This document shows positions 10,754 to 22,440 of a stretch of 64,000 nt of DNA, piece after piece (within the stretch, counting starts at the first letter, position 1; every line of letters starts with the position of its first letter). The notes beneath the pieces are model-generated. The model had not been told where the DNA came from. It searched no databases and saw only the letters and a program-made list of their open reading frames with translations. The DNA comes from Selaginella tamariscina (lineage: Eukaryota > Streptophyta > Lycopodiopsida > Selaginellales > Selaginellaceae). Both the position numbers and the translations under genes were made by a program. Location of the stretch: positions 376,066 to 440,065 of the forward strand of contig PUQB01000164.1 of assembly GCA_003024785.1 (NCBI GenBank), in the 5' to 3' direction.

Positions 10754-12016
10754 TTTGTGGCGACCACGGAGGGATAGATAGTACACACAGATGGAGTTCA
10801 CTGTAGCAAGTAGAGTGGCAGCCTGACGAAGAGCTGGGATTAACTCATTCGAGCAAATAGAGATTGACGAACAACAGCTGACCAGGAGAATGCGGCGGGC
10901 CGGCCGAGGGAGAGTGATGGACGGTGTCGAGCACCTCGGTTGCCGCAATCAGCCCCTGCCTCACCTACCCGAGGGAACTACGGTAATGCCGCATGGCCGA
11001 ATCTCCGAGCAGCGGTAAACTCGGCACACGGCGGCAGAGGCGGTCACACGACGCTGATGACGAAGAAGGATATGAAGGAACCACAGCACGTCTGAACGAC
11101 AATCTAGGCACGGTAGCATGCGGGTATGAACAGCACTCGGACGGGCGACTTTGCCGACAGTAACCTACGATGCAGAGTGGGATGGATGACAAGACGACGA
11201 AAGCCCTCTGCCTCTCGATGTAGGTGAAAGTGACGGCCACAAAAAGCCCCCATACCAACAAGCAAACCAGTGTTTGACGAGTACCCCCGAAGGAGGAAAC
11301 CTCGCCAGGACAACCCCAGGAGAGGGCAGGCCTGCGAAGGCAAGAATCTCGAGGGGGCAAAAGCAACACAGGATAGCGACGGAGGACGTGAGCCAGAAGC
11401 CCAACGTGACCAGCACCACGATGGAGGTAAGATAGGAAACCCAGGGCCATCGTCACCATCAGGATGACGCGGGGGCCCTATCTGCCCGGAAAGAGGGGAG
11501 GAAGAGCCTCATCGGGAAGCCCCGTAGGGAGGGGCATCGATTGCCAACAAGGCAACCTCTACACCAGGAGTTCAGCCGATCGGACGATGCAACAGGTCAG
11601 AGGTGGTTACCAGGATGAGAACCCAAGGCTTCGGAAGGCCGGGTACACATGGGGCGACCGCCTGCGCGGAAGCGACTGACGTCAATGCTGACGGACTGAG
11701 GAGGCACCAGAAAGAGGGGCCGCACAGTGGCTACCTTGAAGAAGGGACGAGAGGAATTCGTCTAAGGGCAGGAGAGATTCGCTCAGCGACTAGTATCGCA
11801 CCAGCCCCGCGAGGGAAATCCGCCAGGGCACACGGCAGAGCCGCAACCATTACCAGACTGGGGGATACTGTCTTGGGGCGAGGAGGAATCGCCCCATCGA
11901 TCACATGACCGTCTAGACGTCGCGGGGATTCACGCACGGTCATACAAAACTACTCGCTGGAGGGAAAACCGTCCAGCCAAGGTAAGCCGCACCACTAGCC
12001 GTCAGGTTGGTCCGCG
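10754..12016 (+). other. G primer-site region and long leader
   Basis: Directly after the LTR the sequence reads TTTGTGGCGACCACGGAGG, the expected place of the primer-binding site; the matching tRNA is not certain. About 1.25 kb of leader follows before the first gag-like sequence. Short GC-rich frames occur in it (for example 11603-11908 plus), but none resembles a known protein. Long leaders are usual in Tat-type elements. Confidence 0.55.
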
Positions 12017-13050
12017 GTGGGGCCCCGAGGGACAGCCGGGAGGAGCCCGTCCTCGTCACCCACCCTCAATGGAGGGCAGGGCCGCGAGGAAGGAGAAAGG
12101 TGCCTGCAAATACCAGGACGTGGACTACACCACGTCCGAAGTGGAGGGTCCGATCGGAACAACTCTCAGGCACAACGACGCCATGGGAACCGACCCATCA
12201 CCTTATTAGCCCGCTCAATCGATGCAGGAGAGCACCGTAACAGTGCCCTTACTTGCATTTCGTGGAGCGAAGGGGAAGACGCAGACCAACACGTCCACAA
12301 GTTCGAAAGTGTGCGAACTTGGAGTGTGAGCGACAATCACAAGTTGAGTGCCTTTGCATGCACTCTAGACAAGAAGGCACACGCCTGGTGGATGCGATTC
12401 CACGAGGCAAACGAAGGAGCCCGCTGGAAACCGCACGAAGGGCGTTTCTGGATACCTTCCGGGAAGAAAAGAGTGAAGAGGAGGTGATCCACAAGCTAAC
12501 GAGCTTGAAACAGAAAGCAGGAGAATCGGTTGACGAATACACGGTCCGCATGCTGGGGTATATCGCCAGGCTGAGAGACGCCCCAGTTGACCTGACCAAG
12601 AAAATGTGGTACCGAAAGGGACTGCGGCCGGAGATCCGCAAGTGGATCGGCCTAGATGACGATCGGATTTGACAAGTTGCTTGGTACGCCAGGAAGGCCG
12701 AAAAGCGGGAAGCTGAAAGATGCCAAGAAAGGAAGGCGCAGGACAAACCGATGCAGAAGGGACCAACGACACCACCACAGACGAGGACGACCTCTCGGAT
12801 GTCCCCAATCCGACCTGGAGGGAGAGACAGAGGGGACCAGGGAGCACGAGCAATCCCAACAAAGGGGACTTACAGAGCGGTCACAAAGCAGGAAGACCTG
12901 TGCGACCCTTGCTCAGTTAGGATACACAGCGCGCAGACAGGTATTGCAAAGTGTGTAATGTCCATGGATCCCACAACACAGACACTGTTACCAGCTAACC
13001 AAGCTCCTAAGCAGCACGCCACCCCAGGCCGGCGCCTGGGCCGTTGAGCG
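12017..13050 (+). pseudogene. G gag remnant
   Basis: Gag is recognisable from WSEGEDADQHVHKFESV (about 12265) through LSAFACTLDKKAHAWW, then FLDTFREEKSEEEVIHKLTS, KQKAGESVDEYTVRM and KKMWYRKGLRPEIRKW (to about 12650). This is the retrotransposon gag capsid pattern. A knuckle-like YCKVCNVHGSHNTDT lies near 12940-12985. Between them is a highly charged stretch. Broken. Confidence 0.8.
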
Positions 13051-13722
13051 ATAGGAGGCGGATCACCTGGGGGACCGACGGTATGGGAGCCGTAGTGGGG
13101 CCAATCCTGCCGATCGGGTCAGGAGACCGCGACCAGAGGTCGCATTCCTGGGAGCGACAACAAAACCGACCAAGGTACGACGACAGAAATAGACGGTCGG
13201 AACGCCGGAGTTGATATGCACGCTATGCAGCGAACACCATCCACTGTATCGATGCCCCTGGATCGCGATGCTCAAACCCATGCTGGAAGCACATGTACCA
13301 AAAGCCACAGGGGTGCCGAGGGACCAGCCCCGGCCACAACAACACTAGGTTCCACACCACAGGCCCACCATGTAGAACGTCAACCCCGAGCTGCAATGCG
13401 GGGTCACGAGATCCCAAGCCCAACAGACTAGACAAGTCAACTTGGAGGAGGAAGACAACGGGGAGTCCAGTGAAGAGGAAGTGGCAGCCGAACTGGGAAA
13501 CCAGGCCAGTGGGAGCAAATGTGTTGAAGTGGAGGCTGCAAACAGGTAAGACTGGCGCAAGGCGCAGAGGCCAGGGCACAACGGGGTGCACGAGGCCCTC
13601 GCTGGGAAGATGCGAGAAACCCACGTGTCGGTAACCTTAGGGGAACTGCTACGTTATCCCTCACCAGAGAACTACACGGGGCCACGTCACGGCCCCAAGG
13701 GTCCAACAACAGCGTAGACTTT

Positions 13723-14020
13723 GTGGACGATGTACCGGCCATACCTGTTCAGACAGGACGTACAGTCCACAACGTAATCATAGATGGGGGATCAGGCGTG
13801 AACATCATGTCCACAGAACTCCATCAACAACTGGGAATGCCACCTCCGGAGCCCTCACCCTTCCTCATACGCATGGCGAACCAAACCAAGGTGGTCCCTA
13901 AGGGAATCATGAGGAAGGTAAGCATCAGGATCCAGAGCATCAAGTTCCTGATAAACGTGGTCGTCCTCGACATGCACGCAAAAGGGGGTTCGACTTACTC
14001 CTGGGCCGGCCGTGGCTCCG
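13723..14020 (+). pseudogene. G aspartic protease remnant (DGG type)
   Basis: The block VHNVIIDGGSGVNIMSTELH contains the active-site Asp in a DGG rather than DTG/DSG context, as is usual in Tat/Athila-type plant elements. It is followed by LGMPPPEPSPFLIRMANQT and a VSIRIQSIKFLINVVVLDM strand pair. The same DGG form appears in element B (about 33080). Flanking sequence suggests that gag and pol were made as one polyprotein, but the copy is broken. Confidence 0.82.
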
Positions 14021-14599
14021 GGGCGCAAGGGTACAACACGATTGGGAGAAGCAGCAGATTCGGTTTCCCGTCAAGGAGGGGGTCGTATCCGTCACTGCAA
14101 GACAAGTCCCGCCCACCCTCGGAGTCCCGACCCCAGAATACCATCTCCCGGACTGGGGGAGGGCTGGATGATGAGGAGGAAGCGGCCATCCTAGCGTGCT
14201 TGCCAGAGCTATTCGTCATAGGAGAGGTGGATCCTCGACAGGAAGTACGAGAGTCGGTCGCTACATACCTAATGACTCGGTTAGAAACCGATGCAGACAC
14301 TCCGGAAGCTCAAATCCCGAAGTGGCCTGTTCTATGGAAGGAAATAAGGAGTCTAGCCCCCTCGGCCCAGGAAGAGTACCGTAGCAGACCAATGTATGGG
14401 TGGAACATAACCCCGAAGCAGCGGTCAAGCAGGTCAACATAGCTCCGACGAAAACCCCCACTAGTAAATATTAACGCTCACATCGGAGCACAGCTGGAAG
14501 AGCAGATCACCGACTGTCTCCGAAGATACAGAGAAATATTCGCTTGGACCTATCACGACCTAAGGGGGTACCGCCGGAATTGTGTCAGCATCGAGAAAC

Positions 14600-15950
14600 C
14601 CGACACTCGACCCAGCCGGCAACAACGCTACCGCATCAACCTGAACTACGCCCGAAAGGCCAAACAAGAGATCGACAAGTGGCTCGAAGCGGACTTTGTC
14701 TACCCCATCGAAAACCCGGAATGGCTGTCACCAATTGTGATCGTGCCAAAGAAAGACGGCCGACTGAGAATCTGCGTAGATTACCGAAGGCTGAATGCCG
14801 CCACGGAGAAGGACCCGTTCCCTATTCCATTCACAGAGGCCATCCTAGAAGACGTAGCAGGCCACGAGATGTACTCGTTCATGGACGGCTTCAGTGGATA
14901 CAATCAGGTGAAGATCGCAGGACGACCAGGCCAAAACTGCCTTTATCACGGATTGGGGAGCTTACGCCTTCAGAGTTATGCCGTTCGGGCTCTGCAACGC
15001 TCCAGCCACGTTTCAAAGGTTGGTCCAGCGGTGTTCCCGGACAACCTCACAGATTTTGTCCGGGCATTCCTGGACGACTTCACAGCTTACGGACCAGCGG
15101 AAGACCATGTGACGCGCTGGAATGGGTATTCCGGCGCTGCAAGGAATATGGGATATCCTTAACCCCTCAAAGTGCGTATTTGGCATGACCGCGGGGAAGT
15201 TGCTAGGGCACATCGTTTCCAAGGAAGGCATCACGGTGGACCCAGGTTCAGTACGAGCACTGGCCGAAATGCCCCTCCACAGAACGTCACGGAACTCCGA
15301 AGATTCCTGGGGAAAGCAGGGTTCTATCGTAAGTTTATCCAGAAATATGCTGATAGGGCCCAACCAATGACTGAATTACTCACCAAGGGAGCCCGTACGA
15401 ATGGACCACCCACCGGCAGGCAGCCTTCGAAGACATAAAGCGCCAACTGGTGGAAGCGCCCATCCTCATCCCACCGGATTGGAACCGCAGTTCCACCTGC
15501 AGACGGATGGCTCAAGCATAGCGGCAGTGCGGTCCTGTCATAGGAGGACGACGAGAGCATGCTCCGACCCATAGCATACGGAAGTCGACTCATGACGCCA
15601 ACAACGCAACTACTCGCGACCGACAAAGAATGCCTGGCAGTCATTTACAGGGTATCCAAGTTTCGCCACTACCTTCTGGGTAACCACTTCATACTATCGT
15701 ATATCACCACGCCCTGTTGTACCTCGTGAACAAACCACAGCTCACCGGGAGGCCGGCGCGGTGGATACTCCTCTTGCAGGAGTTCGAGTTTACTGTAATC
15801 CATAAGGCAGGTAAACTACACGTATCACCAGACCTCCTCTCCCGAATAACGAGCGGCGAACCAGCGGAAACCGCCGATCTGCTCGACATACCAGACGCTG
15901 ACCTTTTCGGGACAACTGTTGACCAAGGCACAGTACACAAACCACCGAAC
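14600..15950 (+). pseudogene. G reverse transcriptase and RNase H remnant
   Basis: RT begins with RYRINLNYARKAKQEIDKW, continues with PEWLSPIVIVPKKDGRLRIC and VDYRRLNAATEKDPFPIPF, then [15 protein letters not shown] (14640-14920). The LDDF-like catalytic block is near 15070. RNase H and its connection follow: LRRFLGKAGFYRKFIQKYAD (about 15295-15350), and later YLVNKPQLTGRPARWILLLQ and HVSPDLLSRI (15717-15850), the typical RNase H end of Ty3/gypsy pol. Broken. Confidence 0.85.
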
Positions 15951-16125
15951 CAAGAACCGGCCGACGTCCCAGAGTGGCAACGACCAATACGGCACTACCT
16001 CATCAGCGGGTTACACAGCCTCTCCGGCACATCGGACACATCGACAGAGCCTGGCTCGGAGGTGTTTACCGTTCCAGCTGATCGGATCAGCTCTACAAGC
16101 GAGGGAGGGATGACATACTCCGGAG

Positions 16126-17300
16126 ATGCCCACTGACCTGGGAAATCCCGAGATTGTCGAGGCAGCTCATGCAGGACCGGGGCAGGACACTTCGGGGAGA
16201 CAAAACGGCCAGAAGATCCTACAGACTGGACTCTGGTGGCCAACAATCTTCCGGGATGCCACCAAGGTAGCAAGGAGCTGTACCGATTGTCAGCGAATAG
16301 GCAAACCCACGGCAGGCCAAGGCATGGAGTACCACCCCTCGCAGGAATGGCGGCATTTGAGAAGTGGGGACTTTGTAGGACCTATCAACCCAAAGGCCCA
16401 CACACACACTCTAGGTACATAGTAGTGGCAACGGACTACGCCACAAAATGGGTAGAGGCGAAGGCACTCAAGGACGCAACGGCAGGACAGACAGCAAGGT
16501 TCATCTATACAAACATTCTGACACGGTTCGGATGCCCGTGGAGCTGGTGTCCACCAAGGGAGCCACTTCATCAACGAGACAGTCCGAGAATTGGTCAAGG
16601 CATTTGTCATCAAGCATCGCACGTCAACAGCCTACTATCCACAGGGGAATGGACAGGCTGAGTCCACAAACAAGGTGCTGGTCACCATCTTGAGGAAGCT
16701 CTGCCACAGGAACCCAGGCGTTGGGAAGAAATGCTACCATCAGTGTTATGGGCGTACCGGACAACGTTCAAAACCGCAACAGGAACAACACCCTTCCAGC
16801 TAGCTTATGGTCTGGAGGCCATCATGCCATGGGAGTTCACCATACCCAGCTTACGGACGAGCCTGGACCACAGGATCACGGACGAACCAGCGGCTGCGCA
16901 GAAAAGACTGGAACAGTTGGAGCAACTGGACGAAGTACGATTTCTAGCACAGCTGACGAGAGAAAATCGACAACAGCAGACCAAACAAGCTAGAGACAGG
17001 AAAAAAAACTCCGAGAATATAAACCAGGGCAGTGGGTATGGTGGTTCAAGAAACCACAGGCATTCCGGAAAGGCAAATTCCGACCAGGGTGGAAGGGACC
17101 ATATGAGGTGCTAAAAACCTTCGACAATGGCACGATTCTCCTAGGGGCCAATGGAAGCCGTTGCAACAGAAGGTTAACGGCAACCATCTCAAGCCATACG
17201 TTCACCCAACAAGAACACTTGGCTTGGAGGGAACAAGAGAGAGAGGTAAACCCCACGGGCCTTCGGGCAAGGCACGGCTGAAGTAGCGCGTTAAGGACCG
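16126..17300 (+). pseudogene. G integrase remnant
   Basis: The zinc-binding part is seen as ILQTGLWWPTIFRDA with ARSCTDCQRIGKP (16215-16310). The core follows: VVATDYATKWVEAKALKDAT (about 16425-16485), then HRTSTAYYPQGNGQAESTNK (about 16610-16670), which carries the core's conserved QxNGxAE block, and LWAYRTTFKTATGTTPFQL (about 16745-16800). The C-terminal part after 16990 is less clear and has no chromodomain. Broken. Confidence 0.85.
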
Positions 17301-17639
17301 GGGGAGGAGGCACCCAACGGGGGAGCGGGGACTCCAGTCCCACACGAGTGGCCAGCTCACAAGGTCACATGGTTCACGAGGGTGGACCACACGTGAGCAC
17401 GTAAAACGGGGCAATAATGGCAGGCGGCACCATGAATGCCCTGATTATGCATGGAAGGAGACGCACGGCGTATCCAGCAGGTAGGCGCCACATAGGCACC
17501 ATCTTCGGAAAGACAACAAGGGTGAGCCAGGGCACGCCACTTTTCACAGGAAGATCGACCAATTCCCCAGCAGCAAAGATGATGGAGTGGACCACTGAAC
17601 AAGCCGGTGACCATCTAGCACGTCGGTGTGGTACGAAGG

Positions 17640-19480
17640 CCAGGATAGGAGCGTGGCGCTCGTAGCCCCCAGGTACTCCGATTTCAGGAGTTGATCAGCA
17701 GACCCAACGTGCGGAGGGTGCGGAAGCAGATGCGACTGCTCGGACTTTTTGATGCCCATTGGGGAGAAGTAGAGAAGCCCGGATTCGCAGCACGGGCTAT
17801 CCAATTCATCCAGACCGTACAGCTGGAGACGGGGAAAACCAAGCGAGAGGAGCTGCATTCAGGTTAGGCGACTCCTGAGCTTCTGTATCGATCTCAAAGA
17901 GCTGGCCGCAATGTTCTGTCTACCGGAAAACGGCATACTCTTGGACGACCTGGGGGAACCCAAACGCCAGTGGTTCCCCACCAACCGAGATGAAATCGCG
18001 ATGTCCCGACTCTCCATACAGGAAGGGGACGAAGTGGACGAGTTCCTGGCGCTTGCGGTGTTTATGTTCACCGGAAGGACAGAGAGGCGGGTCGCCACGC
18101 GACTGGCAGCGCCTCTGCAGCGCCTGGGAAGGAGTCACAGTGGATTGGGCGGACTGCCTCAGGCACTACATGATACCAGCCCTGACCCGCGGCATCAACG
18201 GGATCCGGAAGGGAACCGGACAAAGGCTCACAACGGCGGCCACCTCAGCGTGATGATCGCCTGGATAGTCAACGAACCCCGATTCTCCTACCGGATCAGT
18301 TCTACTCAGGCACCATCGGGGAATCGGGGCAGGAGAACAGGCGGGCCCCAGTCAAACCGAAGAAGGGAAACAGCCGGACACTCCGGAGTCTTCGCAAAAC
18401 GGGCAGAGAAGACTCCCCTGCGGAGCAAGCCAGGGGAAGAGGACCCGGGGAAAGGATCGGAGGGCCTCCACCACGGTATCCCCACGCAGCTCCAAGCAGA
18501 GGCCCGGAGCAGAGGCCCCACCAGCCCAGGCTGCGGAACACGGGGGAGGGCCCCCGGCCCCTCACAAGCCAACGAAGTGAACAGCGAGGAAGACACAAGC
18601 AACGTGCTGAGGGGACGTACAAACACTTCAACACGAAGGGGCTATGGACCTCTACAGTGCATATGGATATGTCCAAAGCCTTCGGCCAAGTCCGGAAGTC
18701 CATAGCGTGTACAATGGGTTGGATCTCAAGGGGGTTACTGGAGCATGACACAATAATACAGGAGCTCACGGACAACTACCGCACGCTCAAAAGGAGGCCC
18801 GGGAGTACTCGGACCAGCTCATCAAGGGAACCCAACTTTGGGACATTGCGGAGGCCGGGAGGAAGCAAGCAGAGGAGACGTGTCAACAGTTAACCGACAG
18901 CTTGGATCAGCTACAAATCAAGTATGACCACATCCAAAAGCTCCACGACCAACTAGGGCGGGATTTTGAGCAGGTCACGACGGAGAAGGAGCGACAGGTT
19001 TTTGAGCTAGGATCCACACTTGAGCAGCACAAGCAAAGCTCAGCCGGTTCACCAAGAGCTGGCCGCGGCCAAGGAAGAGCTGCACCGAGCCACCACCCAG
19101 CTCAAATCAACCCCCTCTTCCTCAGAGAGGCCCACGCTCGAGTCGTACGGAGCCCTAGTGACCGTCCTTCCACTCGCGGAGCGCCAACCAGTCGAAGAAC
19201 TGTAGGACTCGGCCCAGACCATCAGGGAGCTAGAGGTACACACCAGCTACAGGACCAACTCCTCGCAGCAAAGGGAACAGGAGCTGCAACACTCGTGAGA
19301 ACGGGTACAGGATCTAGAAAGTCAACTCCAACAGGCCCGGAGCAACAGACAGGGTCTGAGGCAAAGCTCCGAAGGGTGATCGCGCTTCGAGAGGCAACCA
19401 TCACCACATTAAAGACCATGCTAGCGGCAACAGAGAGCGAGATCGCCATGTACCGGGAGCTCCAAGGGGCAAATAACTAG
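17640..19480 (+). pseudogene. G extra 3' coding region: unrecognised N-terminal part and coiled-coil C-terminal part
   Basis: After integrase there is about 1.8 kb of coding-like sequence before the 3' LTR. The first part contains LLGLFDAHWGEVEKPGF (near 17740), MFCLPENGILLDDLGEPKRQ (17911 on) and EVDEFLALAVFMFTG. A charged, proline-rich middle follows. The end (18902-19480) begins LDQLQIKYDHIQKLHDQLG and looks like a coiled coil. No membrane segment or signal peptide is visible, so nothing supports an envelope. I do not recognise the family. Extra 3' ORFs are known in some Tat-type plant elements. Broken. Confidence 0.5.
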
Positions 19481-19523
19481 GGCACATGGCCCGAAGACGT
19501 GCCAACAAATAAGTCCGGGCATC

Positions 19524-20204
19524 TGGTTGACGATGGCTCGTCATCGCAGCCAGCCGACAGGACGCTCACTGGCATGAACGAGCGACTGGACGAAGCGCCG
19601 GACAAGGGAAGGTACTTCAGGTATGGACTGATGGCGACCGATGTCAGGCGGCGTGTAACCGGGCGAAGATTCGATCGTCCGGACCAACTACCCAGGGTAC
19701 GAAGGACAGCACGCGTGGGGAGGCGCATAAATGTGACAGGCAGAACTCTGTCACCAGGTGGCAGACCAGTGGGAGAGCGCCACCTGTAGCTAGGATCTAG
19801 CAATAGGTACCCACTATATAAGCCGGAAGGCAGGTAGTGGGTCGGGGTCTTTAGGAGTCAAGTCTGCGTCTTATATCTTGCTTCTCTGTCGAAGATAGTT
19901 GTACTCAGACATGCAATATATATCCATTTTCCTTTATTCACCCCACAAGCGGGCATTCCCCGCTTGCCAGACTCCTAGGCCCCGCAACACTCTTTGCCCA
20001 GTCATCTCAGTAGAACTCCCCCTTACCTGTACACGGACCCTCGCAGAGTCCGGGTAGAGGCCATCCAATACCTTCCATTACTCCTAAGGTAAGGCCCGGC
20101 TTGTCGGCCGAACCCCCGAGGTTGGGCGCCCTCAACAGCGTCCTAGCGACCACTGCAGCTTCCTGAGAAGCACCACATCTGGCCTGCAGAGTCCCCGACG
20201 ACCA
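19524..20204 (+). repeat. 3' LTR of G (681 bp)
   Basis: Same length as the 5' LTR, with TATA box at 19815-19822 and the same ACGACCA end at 20204, followed by GTTTG. Differences from the 5' LTR are mostly transitions, denser in the first quarter. Confidence 0.93.
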
Positions 20205-21213
20205 GTTTGTGATCCACTTTTTCAACTACAGCTGCATGTTGTCTAGTCTCTACGTATGGTCCTTCGTGTTGGTTGGGCTCTTTTACAGTCAGTATTGGTT
20301 GTCCTTGGCAAACTGTAGGTGAGTCCAAGACTTCGTTTCTTGGACTGTTGTTGATGTGTTAATTTGTTCCTCCATATGATCCTTGTGTGTAGGAATTTTA
20401 CCTAATTATTGGCATTGTTCCGATGTGTCGGATTGTTATTGCAAGTTTGCCGTGTTGTGGACAATCTTGTGTTGGGATGGTGGGTATTTAACTTAAGGAT
20501 TTGGTAATAGTGTGATTTGCAGTCCATAGGGTTGTCACTCATAAGTGTTGTGAATCACTAGATAGCATAATATAATTGGTGGGTGGTGGTTGGTGCAATT
20601 GTTGTTCCACAACAATGCCAACATTATTGATGGACTCTTCTTAGTTTGCCATGTGCCATCTCCTCTTAGTCTTCCTCTTGTGCCATGTTTGCGAATAACA
20701 ATATTTAAATTGATTGCATTCATAAATTGTTGAGATACTCAATAATGAGTCCTAACCTTGGGGAGTGCACTATGTTAAGGTGCTATGGAGTAGGTGGGTG
20801 TATTTCAAGGGTTTTCTTATTTTAATTTTTTTTTTTTTACCATACTTGGTAATTAGGGTGACAAAATTAAATTTGTGAGAACAACACCTTAAAAGTGTAT
20901 ATTATTGTTATAGTTATGATACTTGAGCAACTAAAATAGATTTAGGATATTACAAATTAAATCTCCTTGCACTTATTAAGTTATTGATGTGAAAAAGAAA
21001 TTTGTATTTAAATTAAAAAATTTATAATTTAAAACTAATTGGTATGAAGTATCATAAGGGCACACTTTTGATAAGATTAGTTTAGAGATTTAATTAAGTG
21101 TTATAAAAATTAACATGAGAAGTATAATATGGGCTTGATAATTTAACAATAAATGCATATGACATATATAATATTATATAAGTGAAGTCCAAACAATATG
21201 CTTTACATAAAGG

Positions 21214-21600
21214 TTACAGGCCTACCCCAAATGATGTAAAAATCTTGCATTGTAATATGCAAACTATTAAGAATAAAAATAATACCGGAAAGATGGATGT
21301 GCATTTGGCCTTCTTTGTAGTATCAATAAATGATTCAAGCTCCTTTGTAATGCTAATATAGACTTGCTTCCCCCAATCTAAAATCTCCCCATGGTGTTTG
21401 ATGATATGTGTATGCCAACTTCTTATTAAAACATGATGGTACCTATCGAAATTGTGAGTGCCTTTAGCTGAAAATTTGTGTGACTCCCTTAGTGTAGATG
21501 TGATTGCATCATTATTTGTTACCACCTATGCTTTAAACTTGTCAAAATCTTGCACTTATGACTTATAATATAATGTCAGTTTTTGAACTTCATTTGGTAG
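21214..21600 (-). pseudogene. Unrecognised coding-like remnant
   Basis: An open minus-strand frame (21525 to 21214) reads SHKFSAKGTHNFDRYHHVLI, then SWHTHIIKHHGEILDWGKQV and ITKELESFIDTTKKAKCTSI, and ends in a hydrophobic stretch (FPVLFLFLIVCIL). Upstream in the same direction SLSNHIIVKAFIKSISLPNE-like sequence continues after a stop, so it may be part of a longer decayed gene. Composition looks protein-like rather than random AT sequence, but I recognise no family, host or mobile. Confidence 0.3.
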
Positions 21601-22039
21601 CGAAATCGATTTAATAAATGCCTTTACGATGATATGATTACTCAAGGACACATAAACTCTCTAAATATCCATAAAGATTAAGAGCCAATTAGTGTTATGA
21701 GAAGGGTTTCTATGTTACTTAATAATTTATTTGAGTTAAGTGACTCCATTAAAAACTATGACACTCACCACCCCCTTTGAGAGAGTGGATGTCCACATAC
21801 ACGGACTTAAGGATTGTTATATAACCTTTCTCTAGGGGCCATTCATGATAGGCAAACAATTAACTTAGAGGCGATCAATATGATTCTATCATGTATGCCA
21901 AAGTTTTAACTTAAAGAGCCAACATATGACAACACATGACTACTAAGTGGTCATATGGTGTTAACACCCAATATAAACAACACTATAGAAGATCTGATGA
22001 TTGGAGAGGTCAACCATATAGAAGGGAAAGAAGGATGTA

Positions 22040-22440
22040 TCATGTAGATATAAAGAGAGATAATAATCAAAGACAACAAAATCCTTGGAAGGTATAACCT
22101 TCAAGAAGGAACTTTCCTCCTACTTGTTATATATGCAATGAGAGAAAATGTATTACGAAGGATTGCTCTTGATTAATAGAGCCTCTACTTTCAATAATGT
22201 TGGCAAACAATAGCCAATTGCTCAATTGGTTAATGTAAATGAAGTGGGAGTAGAAGATGTGCTAGAAGTAAGGGCAATAACACATTCTAATGTTTTGAGA
22301 GTAGAAGAGGGATATAAACAAGAATTAAAAGAAAAACCAAAGGATTTGTATTCTATAATTTTGTTCAAGAAAAGAAAATCCCAAAAGTTCATGTATTAAA
22401 ATAAGTTATAGAGGAAATTTTACCAAGTGAAGAATCAGAA
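22040..22440 (+). pseudogene. Possible retrotransposon gag relic (degraded zinc-knuckle region)
   Basis: The plus strand reads, in pieces, a polar stretch rich in Q, N and R (NNQRQQNPW), then PPTCYICNER followed by ITKDC, spacing close to a CCHC knuckle, then an acidic region. This is the layout of the gag C-terminus of a Ty3/gypsy element. No LTR or pol was found with it, so it is only a short, much decayed fragment. Confidence 0.35.

Larger units (their letters stand above)
10073..20204 (+). mobile_element. G: full-length GC-rich Ty3/gypsy element, Tat-like, with extra 3' coding region
   Basis: Two LTRs of equal length (681 bp: 10073-10753 and 19524-20204) and a perfect 5-bp target duplication GTTTG (10068-10072 and 20205-20209) delimit it. 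Order on the plus strand: leader, gag, protease with DGGSGVNIM, RT, RNase H, integrase, then about 2 kb of further coding-like sequence ending in a coiled coil. There is no chromodomain. The DGG protease and the extra 3' region point to the Tat/Athila side of Ty3/gypsy. It is much more GC-rich than its AT-rich surroundings. By eye the LTRs are about 90-93% alike, so the insertion is not recent. Broken in many places. Confidence 0.93.

Noticed and set aside
10965-11459. 164-codon minus-strand frame in the G leader
   Set aside because: GC-rich sequence gives long chance frames on the antisense strand. No motif, and opposite to the element's direction.
12249-12862. Overlapping minus-strand frames of 165 codons
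   Set aside because: Antisense shadows of the G gag region, Ser/Pro/Arg-rich, with no recognisable domain.
17911-18705. Envelope-type gene in G
   Set aside because: No signal peptide, no membrane segment and no glycosylation-rich exterior are visible.
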